64,000 bases of DNA from Nocardia sp. CC227C (GTDB taxonomy: Bacteria; Actinomycetota; Actinomycetes; Mycobacteriales; Mycobacteriaceae): the NCBI RefSeq assembly GCF_030767025.1, contig NZ_JASITE010000010.1, positions 186,001 to 250,000 on the forward strand, in the 5' to 3' direction. The position numbers and the translations under genes are program-made. Positions within the stretch are counted from its first letter, which is position 1. Every line of letters starts with the position of its first letter. Of the stretch, positions 1 through 7,234 are shown piece by piece. The notes beneath the pieces were generated by a model. That model was not told the DNA's origin, searched no databases, and worked only from the letters and a program-made list of their open reading frames with translations.

Positions 1-791
1 TTGGCGCCGTCACCGGCCGAGAGTTGCTGCCACGCTCGCTTCGGCAGCCCTTTCGCGAGGATGTCGGCGCGGACGCGGCCGGTCGCCGTGGTGAGGCGGT
101 GATCACGAGCAACGGCGAAAACATAACCAGCACTGCGTGATTCGAGCTCCGCGCGCAGTTGCGGGTCGCTGCCGTAGACCTCGTCACCGGTCACCCACCG
201 TGCGGGGACGCCGGCGTCGAGAGCGCCGATGATCATCCGTTTCGCCAGAGCGGGTTTGGTCGCGAAAACCACGTCGGCCGGTACACCGGCTCCCTGGCAG
301 CGAGCCGGGTCGGTGGTCCACGATCTCGGCAGGTAGAGGGCGTTGTCGAGGAAGGCGTGCCCGGCGGCCGTGGCATAGGTGAGGTAGACAGCGACCTGAC
401 TGTTTTCGATCCGGCCGGCTGTGCCGGTGTATTGACGTTGGACCCCGACGGTATGGCTGCCCTTCTTGACGTCACCGGTTTCGTCGACCACGAGCGTCGC
501 GTCGACCTCACCCACATGCTCGATCACATAGTCGCGCAGGTCCTCTCGCAGTCCGTCATCGTCGATGACCGCGGACGACAGCAGGTGCTGCATCGCGTCC
601 GGCGACCGATCGCCAGCGTATTCGGCAAGTGTCCAGCAGTTCTTGGTCGGCAACTCCGAGATCATCCCGGTCAGCATCCTCGTGGCGGTCCGGCGAGTCT
701 CGACCCTGGCGAACCGCGGCCCGATCCGGCCGGTGAACTCGTCGAGCTGTTGCCGCCACCGGTCAGCGGCTACGCTGTCGGGCGCGGCCAC
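1..791 (-). CDS. IS701-family transposase, C-terminus cut by window edge
   Basis: DDE transposase of the IS701 group that moves its own insertion sequence. The reverse frame is open from the window edge to GTG 791, giving about 263 residues of a family usually near 400. Visible motifs include ELPTKNCWTLAEYAGD, LVVDETGDVKKG (first catalytic Asp) and WVTGDEVYG (second catalytic Asp). The third acidic residue lies outside the window. The same frame stays open upstream to tandem ATGs at 875, adding VRVPEVGRPPRDHVVFVWD. That extension does not look like the family N-terminus, so GTG 791 is preferred, though no clear Shine-Dalgarno decides it. The element seems to have landed in the immunity array to its right. 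Confidence 0.85.
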   Translation of the reverse strand, partial: MAAPDSVAADRWRQQLDEFTGRIGPRFARVETRRTATRMLTGMISELPTKNCWTLAEYAGDRSPDAMQHLLSSAVIDDDGLREDLRDYVIEHVGEVDATLVVDETGDVKKGSHTVGVQRQYTGTAGRIENSQVAVYLTYATAAGHAFLDNALYLPRSWTTDPARCQGAGVPADVVFATKPALAKRMIIGALDAGVPARWVTGDEVYGSDPQLRAELESRSAGYVFAVARDHRLTTATGRVRADILAKGLPKRAWQQLSAGDGA

Positions 792-828
792 CCCCAATTC
801 AGTTGTGTCCCACACAAACACAACATGA

Positions 829-1101
829 TCACGCGGTGGCCGCCCCACTTCCGGCACCCTGACCAGCAGCATCATCGATCACGAAGTCCGGCTGGAGTAT
901 TAGATCACGTAGCTCGTCCACCGCACGCGGAATACCTATTGGACCGCCGATGCCAGGTATTGGACCTTCCGCAGTATCGACACCGATCTTCATCTCGATA
1001 GAACGACCAACCGCAATATATATCAAATCAATCTGACGCCAATCATGTGGAGCTTTCGCACGCACATGATCGATGATTTCTGCTATAAGGCGCTGATACA
1101 C
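829..1101 (-). pseudogene. Truncated YezG-like immunity gene
   Basis: From GTG 1101 it reads VYQRLIAEIIDHVRAKAPHDW and continues to RAVDELRDLIL, parallel to the N-terminal 60 residues of the intact paralogue at 1275-2099. It then runs into unrelated sequence (QPDFVIDDAAGQGAGS) and stops, losing the WFTMWL core and the second half of the domain. The break lies where IS701-side sequence begins, so this is a gene cut by insertion or deletion. The frame is open further up to 1194, but that part overlaps the remnant at 1121-1216 in another frame. The intact family binds and neutralises a cognate polymorphic toxin; this copy is unlikely to work. Confidence 0.6.
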
Positions 1102-1120
1102 GATAGCAGGATCGCCAGAA

Positions 1121-1216
1121 CTATCCAAGAATCGCACTAACCACTTCCGAATTCGACGGGGTCTCGGATAATATGCTCTCGACGATCGCACCAATCAGCT
1201 CGTTTTCGCGGGCCAC
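1121..1216 (-). pseudogene. 31-codon remnant of a YezG-like immunity gene
   Basis: A GTG-started frame reads ARENELIGAIVESILSETPS and ends at TAG after SEVVSAILG. It closely matches the first 30 residues of the intact immunity protein at 2199-2609 (DAIVENILSEIPSNSDVV) in protein and DNA. The rest of the gene is missing; the next truncated copy begins 20 bases downstream. It looks like a recombination scar between paralogues, not a functional peptide. Confidence 0.5.
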
Positions 1217-1274
1217 TTAAGCAGCTACGTAAGCTCCATACTGAGGGCAGTGTGGTGACCGTGCGGACAATGAA

Positions 1275-2099
1275 CTATGCCTCCGCCACCAGCCACTCGG
1301 CTTGAAACTGTTGTGGAGTTACCTCCTCAACCATATACTGACCATCAACACTTTTACCAAGTTCTGAATACCTAGTATCCGACAAAGAAGTAAACTCACC
1401 CTCTTCGTAGAGACTGGCATTCTCTACCCGGCCATCGGGGAATACATTCACTCTGCGGTTCTCATAGCCTTCGCCGTCTATTTCGATATATGACTGCATA
1501 GGTTCTACCGCACTGGAATACACATACGTAAGCTTAAGATATCTCATCTCAGTGTCATCCGGCACAAACTTTCCAGCCTCTTTCTCAATAGTGAACCTAT
1601 CAATAGGATCATCGAAAGGCGAACTTGAAGCATTGACGGCCCGGGAAAAGCTACGCCAGGAACCTGGAAACAACGGAGTAGACCTTTCGTCAGATCCAGT
1701 TAATGCACGCGACGCTTCAAGGTCTTCACGGACCCAATCCGGAACGACTTCACGTGGATAAAGACGAAGATCATCTTCTAGGGCTGACCCAATGAGACCT
1801 CCGGGGGGTCTATTCTCGAAGTCGAACGAGGCGCTAACTGATCCATTGGATTCAATAGCCAGCCACATAGTGTACCAAGTACCCCTACCGGCAACGAACA
1901 TCGAGTGTCGCAATTCTTTGATTAGGCCGGGCGGATCAATATTGGGAACGGCGTCAGTGTCCAACTCCAGTTCATACCGCAGCATGTTGCCAGCTGCGAC
2001 AAACGAGAAATCCATTCTCGACCAGCCGTCGGGAGCCTGCCGCAGAATTTCTTCAACAATACGACCAATAAGCCGCTGGGTTTCATCTATTCTCGCCAT
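1275..2099 (-). CDS. Two-domain immunity-like protein (YezG-like plus DUF6881-like)
   Basis: A 274-residue protein without signal peptide or membrane segment, so cytoplasmic. Residues 1-130 resemble YezG/DUF600-type immunity proteins: IVEEILRQAPDGW, GTWYTMWLAIE, SASFDFENRP and EDDLRLYPREVVPDWV. Residues 180-274 resemble the DUF6881 domain: MRYLKLTYVYSS, YIEIDGEGYENRRVNVFPDG and a VTPQQFQAEW ending. Both domains are known mainly as neutralisers of polymorphic toxins, so this may be a double immunity protein. It lies 99 bases after a related single-domain gene in the same orientation. Base composition is AT-richer than the core genes, suggesting transfer. The domain names rest on motif recognition only, and the target toxin is not identifiable. 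Confidence 0.6.
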   Translation of the reverse strand: MARIDETQRLIGRIVEEILRQAPDGWSRMDFSFVAAGNMLRYELELDTDAVPNIDPPGLIKELRHSMFVAGRGTWYTMWLAIESNGSVSASFDFENRPPGGLIGSALEDDLRLYPREVVPDWVREDLEASRALTGSDERSTPLFPGSWRSFSRAVNASSSPFDDPIDRFTIEKEAGKFVPDDTEMRYLKLTYVYSSAVEPMQSYIEIDGEGYENRRVNVFPDGRVENASLYEEGEFTSLSDTRYSELGKSVDGQYMVEEVTPQQFQAEWLVAEA

Positions 2100-2198
2100 C
2101 TAGCCCACCCATCGCTCAAATATTGTCAATGATCCGTCGACTTTCGGTGGCAGAAAATTAGATCCGTCAGCCAATCTCGTTAAGTCTGCAACAGCGAT

Positions 2199-2609
2199 TC
2201 ATTCGTCAAGCTGTTTCTCAATCGCATCAAGCATCCATCGAGGCGGTTTATCGCGAGGATGACGCTTCAGATCACCCGCCAAATCCAGCCAGTACAACGC
2301 TGACTCTTCAGGCTTCTCATAGTCGAACTCCGTATGCACATCACCATCCCGACGTATCGTCAAGGAGAAAGTGAACCACGAACCCATGCCGGTCACGGCC
2401 ATTAAGTCTCGCAACTCCGCCACTTCCAAGGGAACACCGATAGGATAATCTAAGACCAGTTTGATACCCTCAGCACCATATACCTTGATATCTAGTCCAA
2501 AGGTGCTTCCAGCCCCAGTTAAAATAGCCCTGACCACATCCGAATTCGAAGGGATCTCGGACAATATGTTCTCGACAATCGCATCAACTAGGTACCGTTC
2601 ACGCATCAC
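2199..2609 (-). CDS. YezG-like immunity protein
   Basis: A 136-residue acidic cytoplasmic protein beginning GTG ATG CGT (ATG 2606 is equally possible). It has the pattern of YezG-like immunity proteins: IVENILSEIPSNSDVVRAIL, VAELRDLMAVTGMGSWFTFS, HTEFDYEKPEESA and AGDLKRHPRDKPPRWM. It is paralogous to the N-terminal domain of the next gene and to the two broken copies further left. It starts 26 bases after the short ORF at 2635-2793, the arrangement of an immunity gene behind a toxin C-terminus. Which toxin it would neutralise is unknown. Low GC relative to the core supports horizontal origin. Confidence 0.65.
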   Translation of the reverse strand: MMRERYLVDAIVENILSEIPSNSDVVRAILTGAGSTFGLDIKVYGAEGIKLVLDYPIGVPLEVAELRDLMAVTGMGSWFTFSLTIRRDGDVHTEFDYEKPEESALYWLDLAGDLKRHPRDKPPRWMLDAIEKQLDE

Positions 2610-2634
2610 TTAGTAGTTCAACTTCTTTCTGTGA

Positions 2635-2793
2635 TCAGTTTGCTATAGCCGTACGAGCAATCCAGTCCGTCTGACCTGGGACACGATATCCGACAGTATA
2701 TCCCCAGGGCAGCCGCTCGTCGTTGATTGTCCTCCATCCAGTTGATCCAGGTCGGTGGCTATACAGAATTGAAACGTGATATTCTACGCTCAC
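2635..2793 (-). CDS. Small ORF of unknown function, possible toxin-tip remnant
   Basis: A 52-codon frame from GTG 2793 reading SVEYHVSILYSHRPGSTGW and ending GQTDWIARTAIAN. Its start lies directly against the TGA of the ORF upstream, so the two may be coupled, and an immunity gene follows after 26 bases. It is rich in aromatic residues and has no membrane segment. I do not recognise the family. Position suggests either the C-terminal tip of a degraded polymorphic toxin or another small immunity protein. The frame is short and the start uncertain. Confidence 0.35.
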   Translation of the reverse strand: MSVEYHVSILYSHRPGSTGWRTINDERLPWGYTVGYRVPGQTDWIARTAIAN

Positions 2794-2982
2794 TCACCAT
2801 CGAAGAATCTCAATCCTGATAGTAGATCCCAGTGGTATCTTTACACTCGGATGATTCAATTGGTTGCGAATTTGCTGCCCACGACCATGATTCGTTCCAT
2901 CTTCAATCGGGCCGATATTATCCAGAGCATCATTTCCCGATAGTTGCTGCTCGATAAACTGACCCATCTGTTTGGTTGCCAA
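2794..2982 (-). CDS. Small ORF of unknown function
   Basis: A 62-codon frame from a TTG, reading ATKQMGQFIEQQLSGNDALD and ending KIPLGSTIRIEILRW. The Gly/Asn/Gln-rich middle (EDGTNHGRGQQIRNQLNHPS) and short strand-like tail suggest the end of a larger protein whose upstream part is gone; the sequence to the right up to the IS5-type end holds no good frame. It is directly followed by the 52-codon ORF. No family is recognised. It may be a fragment of a toxin or secretion-associated protein delivered with the immunity genes. Confidence 0.3.
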   Translation of the reverse strand: MATKQMGQFIEQQLSGNDALDNIGPIEDGTNHGRGQQIRNQLNHPSVKIPLGSTIRIEILRW

Positions 2983-3212
2983 TCACTTAACCCGGCTAGC
3001 CAACATCCTTTCTTTCTGGTTGATTGAGTTTTCGCTTCTCAGCCAGAACCTTAGAACGTTGTCCAGCGTTTCGGCCAGGCAACAGAAGTCACAACTCAGC
3101 ACGTTTCTCAATTCGCTTTACTGCATCCCTGTAGTCGTTCCGATAACTTCGCCTCATCTGCCTTGCTCGCTTCTTCTGAACGCTTCATCCCCGATCGGCA
3201 TGCACATATTTA

Positions 3213-3230
3213 AGACGGTGTCTCACATGG
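3213..3230 (+). repeat. Left terminal inverted repeat of the IS5-type element
   Basis: AGACGGTGTCTCACATGG, an exact reverse complement of 4096-4113, preceded by TA at 3211-3212. The transposase stop codon lies inside this repeat. Confidence 0.9.
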
Positions 3231-4043
3231 CGGCTTTCGCCTTCGTCAGCTTCTTGAAGCAGGTGAGCGCCGCTGTCAGCGTCAGGAAGCTCAGATAGTG
3301 AGTTCCCTTGCGGTCGTAGCGGATATTGAGGCGGTGGTAGCCGGTCAGCCACGACACCGTTCTCTCGATCACTCATCGGTGGCGGCCCAACCGTTCCGCG
3401 GACTCGATTCCCTTGCGGGCGATACGGACTGCCATGCCGCGGCGGCGTACCCACATCCGCAACTAGGGCTGGTCGTAGGCTTTGTCGGCGTGCAGCTTGC
3501 CCGGCCGACACCGCCGCGGACCGCGCCGGGAACACACCGCCAGGATCGCTTTCACCAGCGGCCGCAGTGCCTGCGAGTCGTGGACGTTGGCGGCCGAAAC
3601 CGCCACCGACAGTGGAATTCCGGCCTGATCGGACAGCACATGGATCTTCGAGCCGGACTTGCCACGGTCGGTCGGGTTCGGGCCGGTCAGATCGCCCCCT
3701 TTCGCCCGGACGCTGGCCGCGTCGACCACTGCCCTGGACCAGTCGATCAGTCCTCGGCTGCCCAGCTCGTCCAGCACCGCACGATACAGCCGCCGCCATA
3801 CTCCGGCTTTCGTCCATACCGTGAACCGGCGATGCGCCGTCGGCACGGTGACCCCGAACGACGGCGGCAGCATCCGCCACGCACCACCGCTGGTCAGCAC
3901 GTACACCACGGCGGTGAACACCGCCCGCTGGTCGGTCGGCGCGACACCACCGCCCTGCTTGCGGGCTCGAACTTCGGCAGCAGCGGCTCGGCCAGCTCCC
4001 ACAGCTCACCCGGCACCAGTTGCTGCGACAACGCATCCACCAC
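3223..4043 (-). pseudogene. IS5-type transposase pseudogene
   Basis: Reading leftwards from GTG 4043: LVPGELWELAEPLLPKFEP, then a one-base deletion near 3965 shifts the frame to RKQGGGVAPTDQRAVFTAVV and GAWRMLPPSFGV. The catalytic region follows (VVDAASVRAKGGDLTGPNP and HADKAYDQ). A TAG at 3463-3465 replaces the codon after DKAYDQP. The same frame continues with MWVRRRGMAVRIARKGIES to a TGA at 3373-3375 where the family has Trp (GRHR*VIERTVSWLTGYHRL), and ends KLTKAKAAM at 3223. Three independent lesions mean the gene is dead and has been for some time. Confidence 0.9.
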
Positions 4044-4095
4044 GACCGAACATCATCCACCACAACCGATCTCGACACGATCGGAATTACTACAT

Positions 4096-4113
4096 CCATG
4101 TGAGACACCGTCT
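4096..4113 (-). repeat. Right terminal inverted repeat of the IS5-type element
   Basis: CCATGTGAGACACCGTCT, perfect complement of 3213-3230, followed by TA at 4114-4115. Confidence 0.9.
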
Positions 4114-4200
4114 TATTTATTTGGTGCAACGATCCATTTGAGGGTTATCGGAAGTCAACTCCGAATCTAAACTTCTTGAAAGTGCCTGGTAGGACGGGGT

Positions 4201-4371
4201 TTACATGACCATCGCGGTGGCCAGAAGCTGGGCCACGTGCAGTTGGTTGGATCGGGTTGGGTCGTGGCGGTGGCGGCCCGGCGGGCGGCGGCGGGCGGGG
4301 CGGCGGCCCGCGACATAGCCTGCGCTGAAGAGGAGTACGGATGCGAGGGCGAGGAGCAGGTACGCGGACAT
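4201..4371 (-). CDS. Small single-span membrane protein
   Basis: A 56-residue protein beginning MSAYLLLALASVLLFSAGYVAG: one hydrophobic segment followed by a strongly basic tail (RRPARRRPPGRHRH), so the tail is probably cytoplasmic. The ATG overlaps the TGA of the 65-residue gene upstream by one base and both share orientation, so they are co-transcribed. No function can be assigned. Small membrane/soluble pairs of this sort are common near DUF397 genes in actinomycetes. Confidence 0.6.
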   Translation of the reverse strand: MSAYLLLALASVLLFSAGYVAGRRPARRRPPGRHRHDPTRSNQLHVAQLLATAMVM

Positions 4372-4568
4372 CAGTACCTCCGGGAGGAGTCGGGGACGAT
4401 GCGACCGGCCTCGATCAGGGCTTCGAAGGCGGCGGTCTTGCGCGGGCAGTGGTAGACGGCGCATTCGCGGTGGATGCGCATGGCTTCGTGGGCCTGGTCG
4501 ACGGTGAAGGGGGTACCGGGTTCGGAGTGGGCGGCCATCGCCAGCAATTCCGACAGGGTGTAGTCCAT
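4371..4568 (-). CDS. Conserved small actinobacterial protein
   Basis: A 65-residue soluble protein, MDYTLSELLAMAAHSEPGTP... with two cysteines in RECAVYHCPRK and an Arg-rich end. ATG 4568 is preceded at good spacing by a strong GGAGG, which fixes the start over longer in-frame options. It is divergent from the XRE/DUF5753 gene at 4735, the two sharing a 166-bp upstream region, and is followed with a one-base overlap by a small membrane protein. I recognise it only as a type of short protein found next to DUF397/DUF5753 pairs; its role is unknown. Confidence 0.65.
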   Translation of the reverse strand: MDYTLSELLAMAAHSEPGTPFTVDQAHEAMRIHRECAVYHCPRKTAAFEALIEAGRIVPDSSRRY

Positions 4569-4734
4569 GGGGGACCTCCGGGGGGCAGGGAGCACCCGGT
4601 GCCGGGCGCACGGACCGTGGTTCGTCGGTCAGTGCTGTTGTGTGGGCGCGGTATTCGTCCCGGCTCCGGGTGCTCGAGTTCAGAATGCGGGTTCTCGGCA
4701 AGCGAGTCCACGGCTTATATGAGGTGGCTATGAT

Positions 4735-5541
4735 GTGTTTGTGCGACGCAAACTGTTGATCGACGCACGCAAGGCGGCCGGTAGGACGCAAGAGCAGGTT
4801 GCCCGACTGGTCGGTGTCGATCGGACGACGCTGGGCAAGTGGGAGCGGGATGAGAGCACGCCGCAGCCGTCGCAGCGGTCCGTGTACGCCGAGGCTCTCG
4901 GGGTCACGCTCGATGAACTGGACGCGATGCTCAGCAGCGTTCCGCAGCATTCCAAGCAGCTGCCGGAGTGGCTGACGACGTATCTGGGCATGGAGCAGTC
5001 CGCGACCATGCTGCGGGCGCACGAGCCGCGTGCCGTATACGGACTTCTCCAGACACCGGCCTATGTGGAGCACCTGGCCCGCGGGCTCTGCATTCCGCCG
5101 GTCACGGATACCTATCTGCGACGCACGGTGGACCAGCGCCGGTACCGCCAGAAGCGCGTACACGATGGAGACCTCACACTCGAGGTGGTGCAACCCGAGT
5201 CGGCGCTGCATATGCGGGTCGGCGATGCCGCTGTAATGGCCGAACAGCTCGGCGTCATGGTCGAACTGTCCGAGTTGCCGAATGTCACCATTCGCATCAC
5301 GACGTACGACTCCGGCCCCTACGCGGCGCGGCGGTTGGGTGACTTCGTGATGATGAGCCACCCGTGGTGCGCGGCCCGGGTGCACATCGAGGGATACAGT
5401 GGGGGTCAGTTCATCACCAATGCCGACGAAGTCGAGTACTTCGCGGCCGCGTTCGAGCATGCGTGCCGTGTTGCGCTGTCGCCCAGGCAGTCCCGCGAGT
5501 TCTTGCGCGAGTTGGCCGATACCTGGAGGGTCCGTGCCTGA
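4735..5541 (+). CDS. XRE regulator with DUF5753 domain (Scr1-type antitoxin-like)
   Basis: A 268-residue cytoplasmic DNA-binding protein. Residues 1-60 form a Cro/C1 helix-turn-helix (ARKAAGRTQEQVARLVGVDR, TLGKWERDES). Residues 85-265 are the DUF5753 domain (LPEWLTTYLGMEQSA, YGLLQTPAYVEHLARG, QPESALHMRVG, FVMMSHP). GTG 4735 follows GAGGTGG at 7 bases. It overlaps the DUF397 gene downstream by eight bases, the classic translationally coupled pair annotated as Scr1-family toxin-antitoxin-like in Streptomyces and Nocardia. It probably represses its own divergent promoter region. Confidence 0.85.
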   Translation: MFVRRKLLIDARKAAGRTQEQVARLVGVDRTTLGKWERDESTPQPSQRSVYAEALGVTLDELDAMLSSVPQHSKQLPEWLTTYLGMEQSATMLRAHEPRAVYGLLQTPAYVEHLARGLCIPPVTDTYLRRTVDQRRYRQKRVHDGDLTLEVVQPESALHMRVGDAAVMAEQLGVMVELSELPNVTIRITTYDSGPYAARRLGDFVMMSHPWCAARVHIEGYSGGQFITNADEVEYFAAAFEHACRVALSPRQSREFLRELADTWRVRA

Positions 5542-5731
5542 CCTACAGTGGCGGAAGTCGAGCTTCACCAATCCGGAGACGTGCGTGGAAGTCGCCGGGA
5601 CAGCCGATGGGGTTCTGATTCGTAATAGCAACGCGCCGGAGCGGGGAACCCTCGCCTTTACGACTGCGGAGTTCAGCGCCTGGCTGCGCGGGTGCAAGGC
5701 GGGGGAATTCGACGATCTGGCGGGGATATAG
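5534..5731 (+). CDS. DUF397 domain protein
   Basis: A 65-residue protein with the typical DUF397 signature: LQWRKSSFTNPETCVEVA near the start, GVLIRNSNAPERGTLAFT and TTAEFSAWLRGCKAGEFDDL at the end. GTG 5534 lies inside the last codons of the XRE/DUF5753 gene, so the two are coupled. DUF397 proteins are partners of Scr1-type regulators. Whether they act as toxin, anti-activator or something else is not settled. Confidence 0.85.
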   Translation: MPDLQWRKSSFTNPETCVEVAGTADGVLIRNSNAPERGTLAFTTAEFSAWLRGCKAGEFDDLAGI

Positions 5732-5735
5732 CGGA

Positions 5736-6407
5736 TCATGCCGCTACGCGGCGGCGTGTCGGATGAGTGAGGTGCGCGTCCAACACCTCCCCCACCACGA
5801 ACAGCTCAGGCAGGTCCGGCGACCATGGACCCGGGACCGGGTCGATGCGGCCCGCGTCGCGGAGCGTCTGCACTCTGCGTACGGTCAGGCTCTGATACTT
5901 CTCTCCCAATTCCTTTGCCAGCGTGGCGATTCCGGAGGCATTCAGGCGCGCCCGGCGAGCCTGGGCGATCTGGTCGGTATTGATGGGGCGTTCGCGGGCT
6001 GGTGGGCAGACGATGCGGGTCGCTGCGGCTACGGCTGCCGCTATGTCGGTGGGGGCGGATTCGACGCCTTCGGTCATGGCGAAGGCGATGAGGTTGCGGT
6101 GCAGCCAGCGGGCCAGGGCGGGGGTGGTGGCGCCGGCGGTGTAGGGGAGGCCGCGTTGTTCGCAGATGAGGCGGGTCCAGGAGACCAGGGTGGCGTGCAG
6201 GTGGTCGGCGGCTTTGGAGGCGGCGGGGTTGTAGGGCAGGGGCTGGGTGGCGGAGCGTGGCTGGAGGCGGTATTCGGTGGGGCCGTTGAGGCGGGTGCGG
6301 CAGGCGAACGCGTCGGTGAGATCCGCTGCCAGGTCCGGGATTTCGCGGAGCAAACGGTCCAGGTCGCGGATGGCGTCGTGGGAGAGGTAGAGGTGGTCGG
6401 GGGTCAT
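5736..6407 (-). CDS. Actinophage-type protein, DUF7341-like
   Basis: A 223-residue soluble protein. The first 120 residues (LYLSHDAIRDLDRLLREIPD, TTPALARWLHRNLIAFAMTE) follow a pattern seen in mycobacteriophage proteins annotated DUF7341. The last 80 (ARRARLNASGIATLAKELGE, LTVRRVQTLRDAGRIDPVPG) look like a helix-turn-helix used to read DNA. The start follows GAGAGGTGG and lies one base from the stop of the LysB-like gene, so the two are one transcript. Together they look like domesticated phage genes. The exact role is unknown. Confidence 0.6.
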   Translation of the reverse strand: MTPDHLYLSHDAIRDLDRLLREIPDLAADLTDAFACRTRLNGPTEYRLQPRSATQPLPYNPAASKAADHLHATLVSWTRLICEQRGLPYTAGATTPALARWLHRNLIAFAMTEGVESAPTDIAAAVAAATRIVCPPARERPINTDQIAQARRARLNASGIATLAKELGEKYQSLTVRRVQTLRDAGRIDPVPGPWSPDLPELFVVGEVLDAHLTHPTRRRVAA

Positions 6408-6408
6408 G

Positions 6409-7146
6409 TCAGGCCACCTCTCGGTTGATGGTGTCGGCCAGGCGGGCGGCGTGGCCGAGGCGGATGTAGTCGTCGGTGTGGCGGCCGTCGAGCAGGTAGC
6501 CGCGGGTGTAGGCGAGGACGCCGGTCCAGGTTGTCCAGTTCTTGGGGGACCACCAGCGTTGGAGGCGCTTGTGGACGGCGATCTCGAACAGGCTCTGGCC
6601 CCAGCGGAGCATGGCGTCGCGGTCGGCGAGGCAGAAGTACTCGGAGAGGTCGGCGATCAGCCGGAGAGCATTGCCGGGCGGCAGAGCCGTGATCGGATCA
6701 CCTTGTGCCGCAGCCCAATACGCCGGAATGAAGGGGATCCAGCGTTGGCCCGCGATGCCGTAGCCGCCGGGTTCGGGGCCGACGCACTGACCGGCGGGGC
6801 GGAGCGGGTCGGCGATGAGGGCGCAGGCGGCCACCTCCAGGTGCGGCCGGAGGCCCTTGCCGATCTCGGCGGCCACGTCACCGGCGATGGCCGCGCCCTG
6901 GGAGTATCCGGCGAGCACGACGCGGTTCGGGGTGGCCTCGATGGCCTCGAACAGCGCCTTGCGGCCCGCAGCGAGACTGTCGGCGAATGCGACCTGACGA
7001 CCGTAGTCGGCGGGATAGGCGACCATGCGCGGGGTGAAGCGGGCGGGGTCGAGATTGTTCGCGAAGGCGGCGGTGACGCCCTCGCCGTGGGGGTTCCAGG
7101 TGCCGCCCATGATGAGCACGTCGATCTTCTCGGTTGATTCGGTCAT
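6409..7146 (-). CDS. LysB/cutinase-like esterase of phage type
   Basis: A 245-residue alpha/beta hydrolase with nucleophile elbow GYSQGAAIAG near residue 88, preceded by LIMGGTWNPHGEGVTAA and YPADYGRQVAFADSLAAG. It matches the pattern of mycobacteriophage lysin B or minor-tail-associated esterases, which cut mycolate esters in the envelope. ADPLRPAGQCVGPEPGGYGI and AAQGDPITALPPGN supply the Asp-containing loop. There is no signal peptide, as expected of a phage-type enzyme, so export would need help. It is upstream of, and nearly abuts, the DUF7341-like gene. No holin or other lysis gene is nearby. Confidence 0.65.
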   Translation of the reverse strand: MTESTEKIDVLIMGGTWNPHGEGVTAAFANNLDPARFTPRMVAYPADYGRQVAFADSLAAGRKALFEAIEATPNRVVLAGYSQGAAIAGDVAAEIGKGLRPHLEVAACALIADPLRPAGQCVGPEPGGYGIAGQRWIPFIPAYWAAAQGDPITALPPGNALRLIADLSEYFCLADRDAMLRWGQSLFEIAVHKRLQRWWSPKNWTTWTGVLAYTRGYLLDGRHTDDYIRLGHAARLADTINREVA

Positions 7147-7234
7147 GGCGGGTGGGACTTTCTGCTGAGCGGGCAGGGAGCGATCACGGAACACGCCGGA
7201 CAGGGCGGCTTCGTGCGTGGGGGGCGAGAGAGAG

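Larger units (their letters stand above)
3213..4113 (-). mobile_element. IS5-family insertion sequence, 901 bp, inactive
   Basis: Bounded by perfect 18-bp inverted repeats (AGACGGTGTCTCACATGG and its complement) and flanked on both sides by the dinucleotide TA, the duplication expected of IS5-type elements inserting at TA. The single transposase gene inside is broken by a frameshift and two stop codons, so the element cannot move by itself, although its ends look competent for trans mobilisation. It separates the immunity array on the left from the XRE/DUF397 region on the right. Confidence 0.9.

Noticed and set aside
159..1001. Long forward frame over the IS701 transposase
   Set aside because: It is the shadow of the reverse-strand transposase, whose DDE motifs are clear; the forward product has no family features.
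2983..3212. Possible gene between the small ORF and the IS5-type element
   Set aside because: Short frames only on both strands, interrupted by stops; no ribosome binding site or family pattern.
4201..5739. 512-codon reverse frame over the XRE/DUF397 genes
   Set aside because: Only its last 56 codons (the small membrane protein) have a proper start and ribosome binding site; the rest is antisense to well-supported genes.
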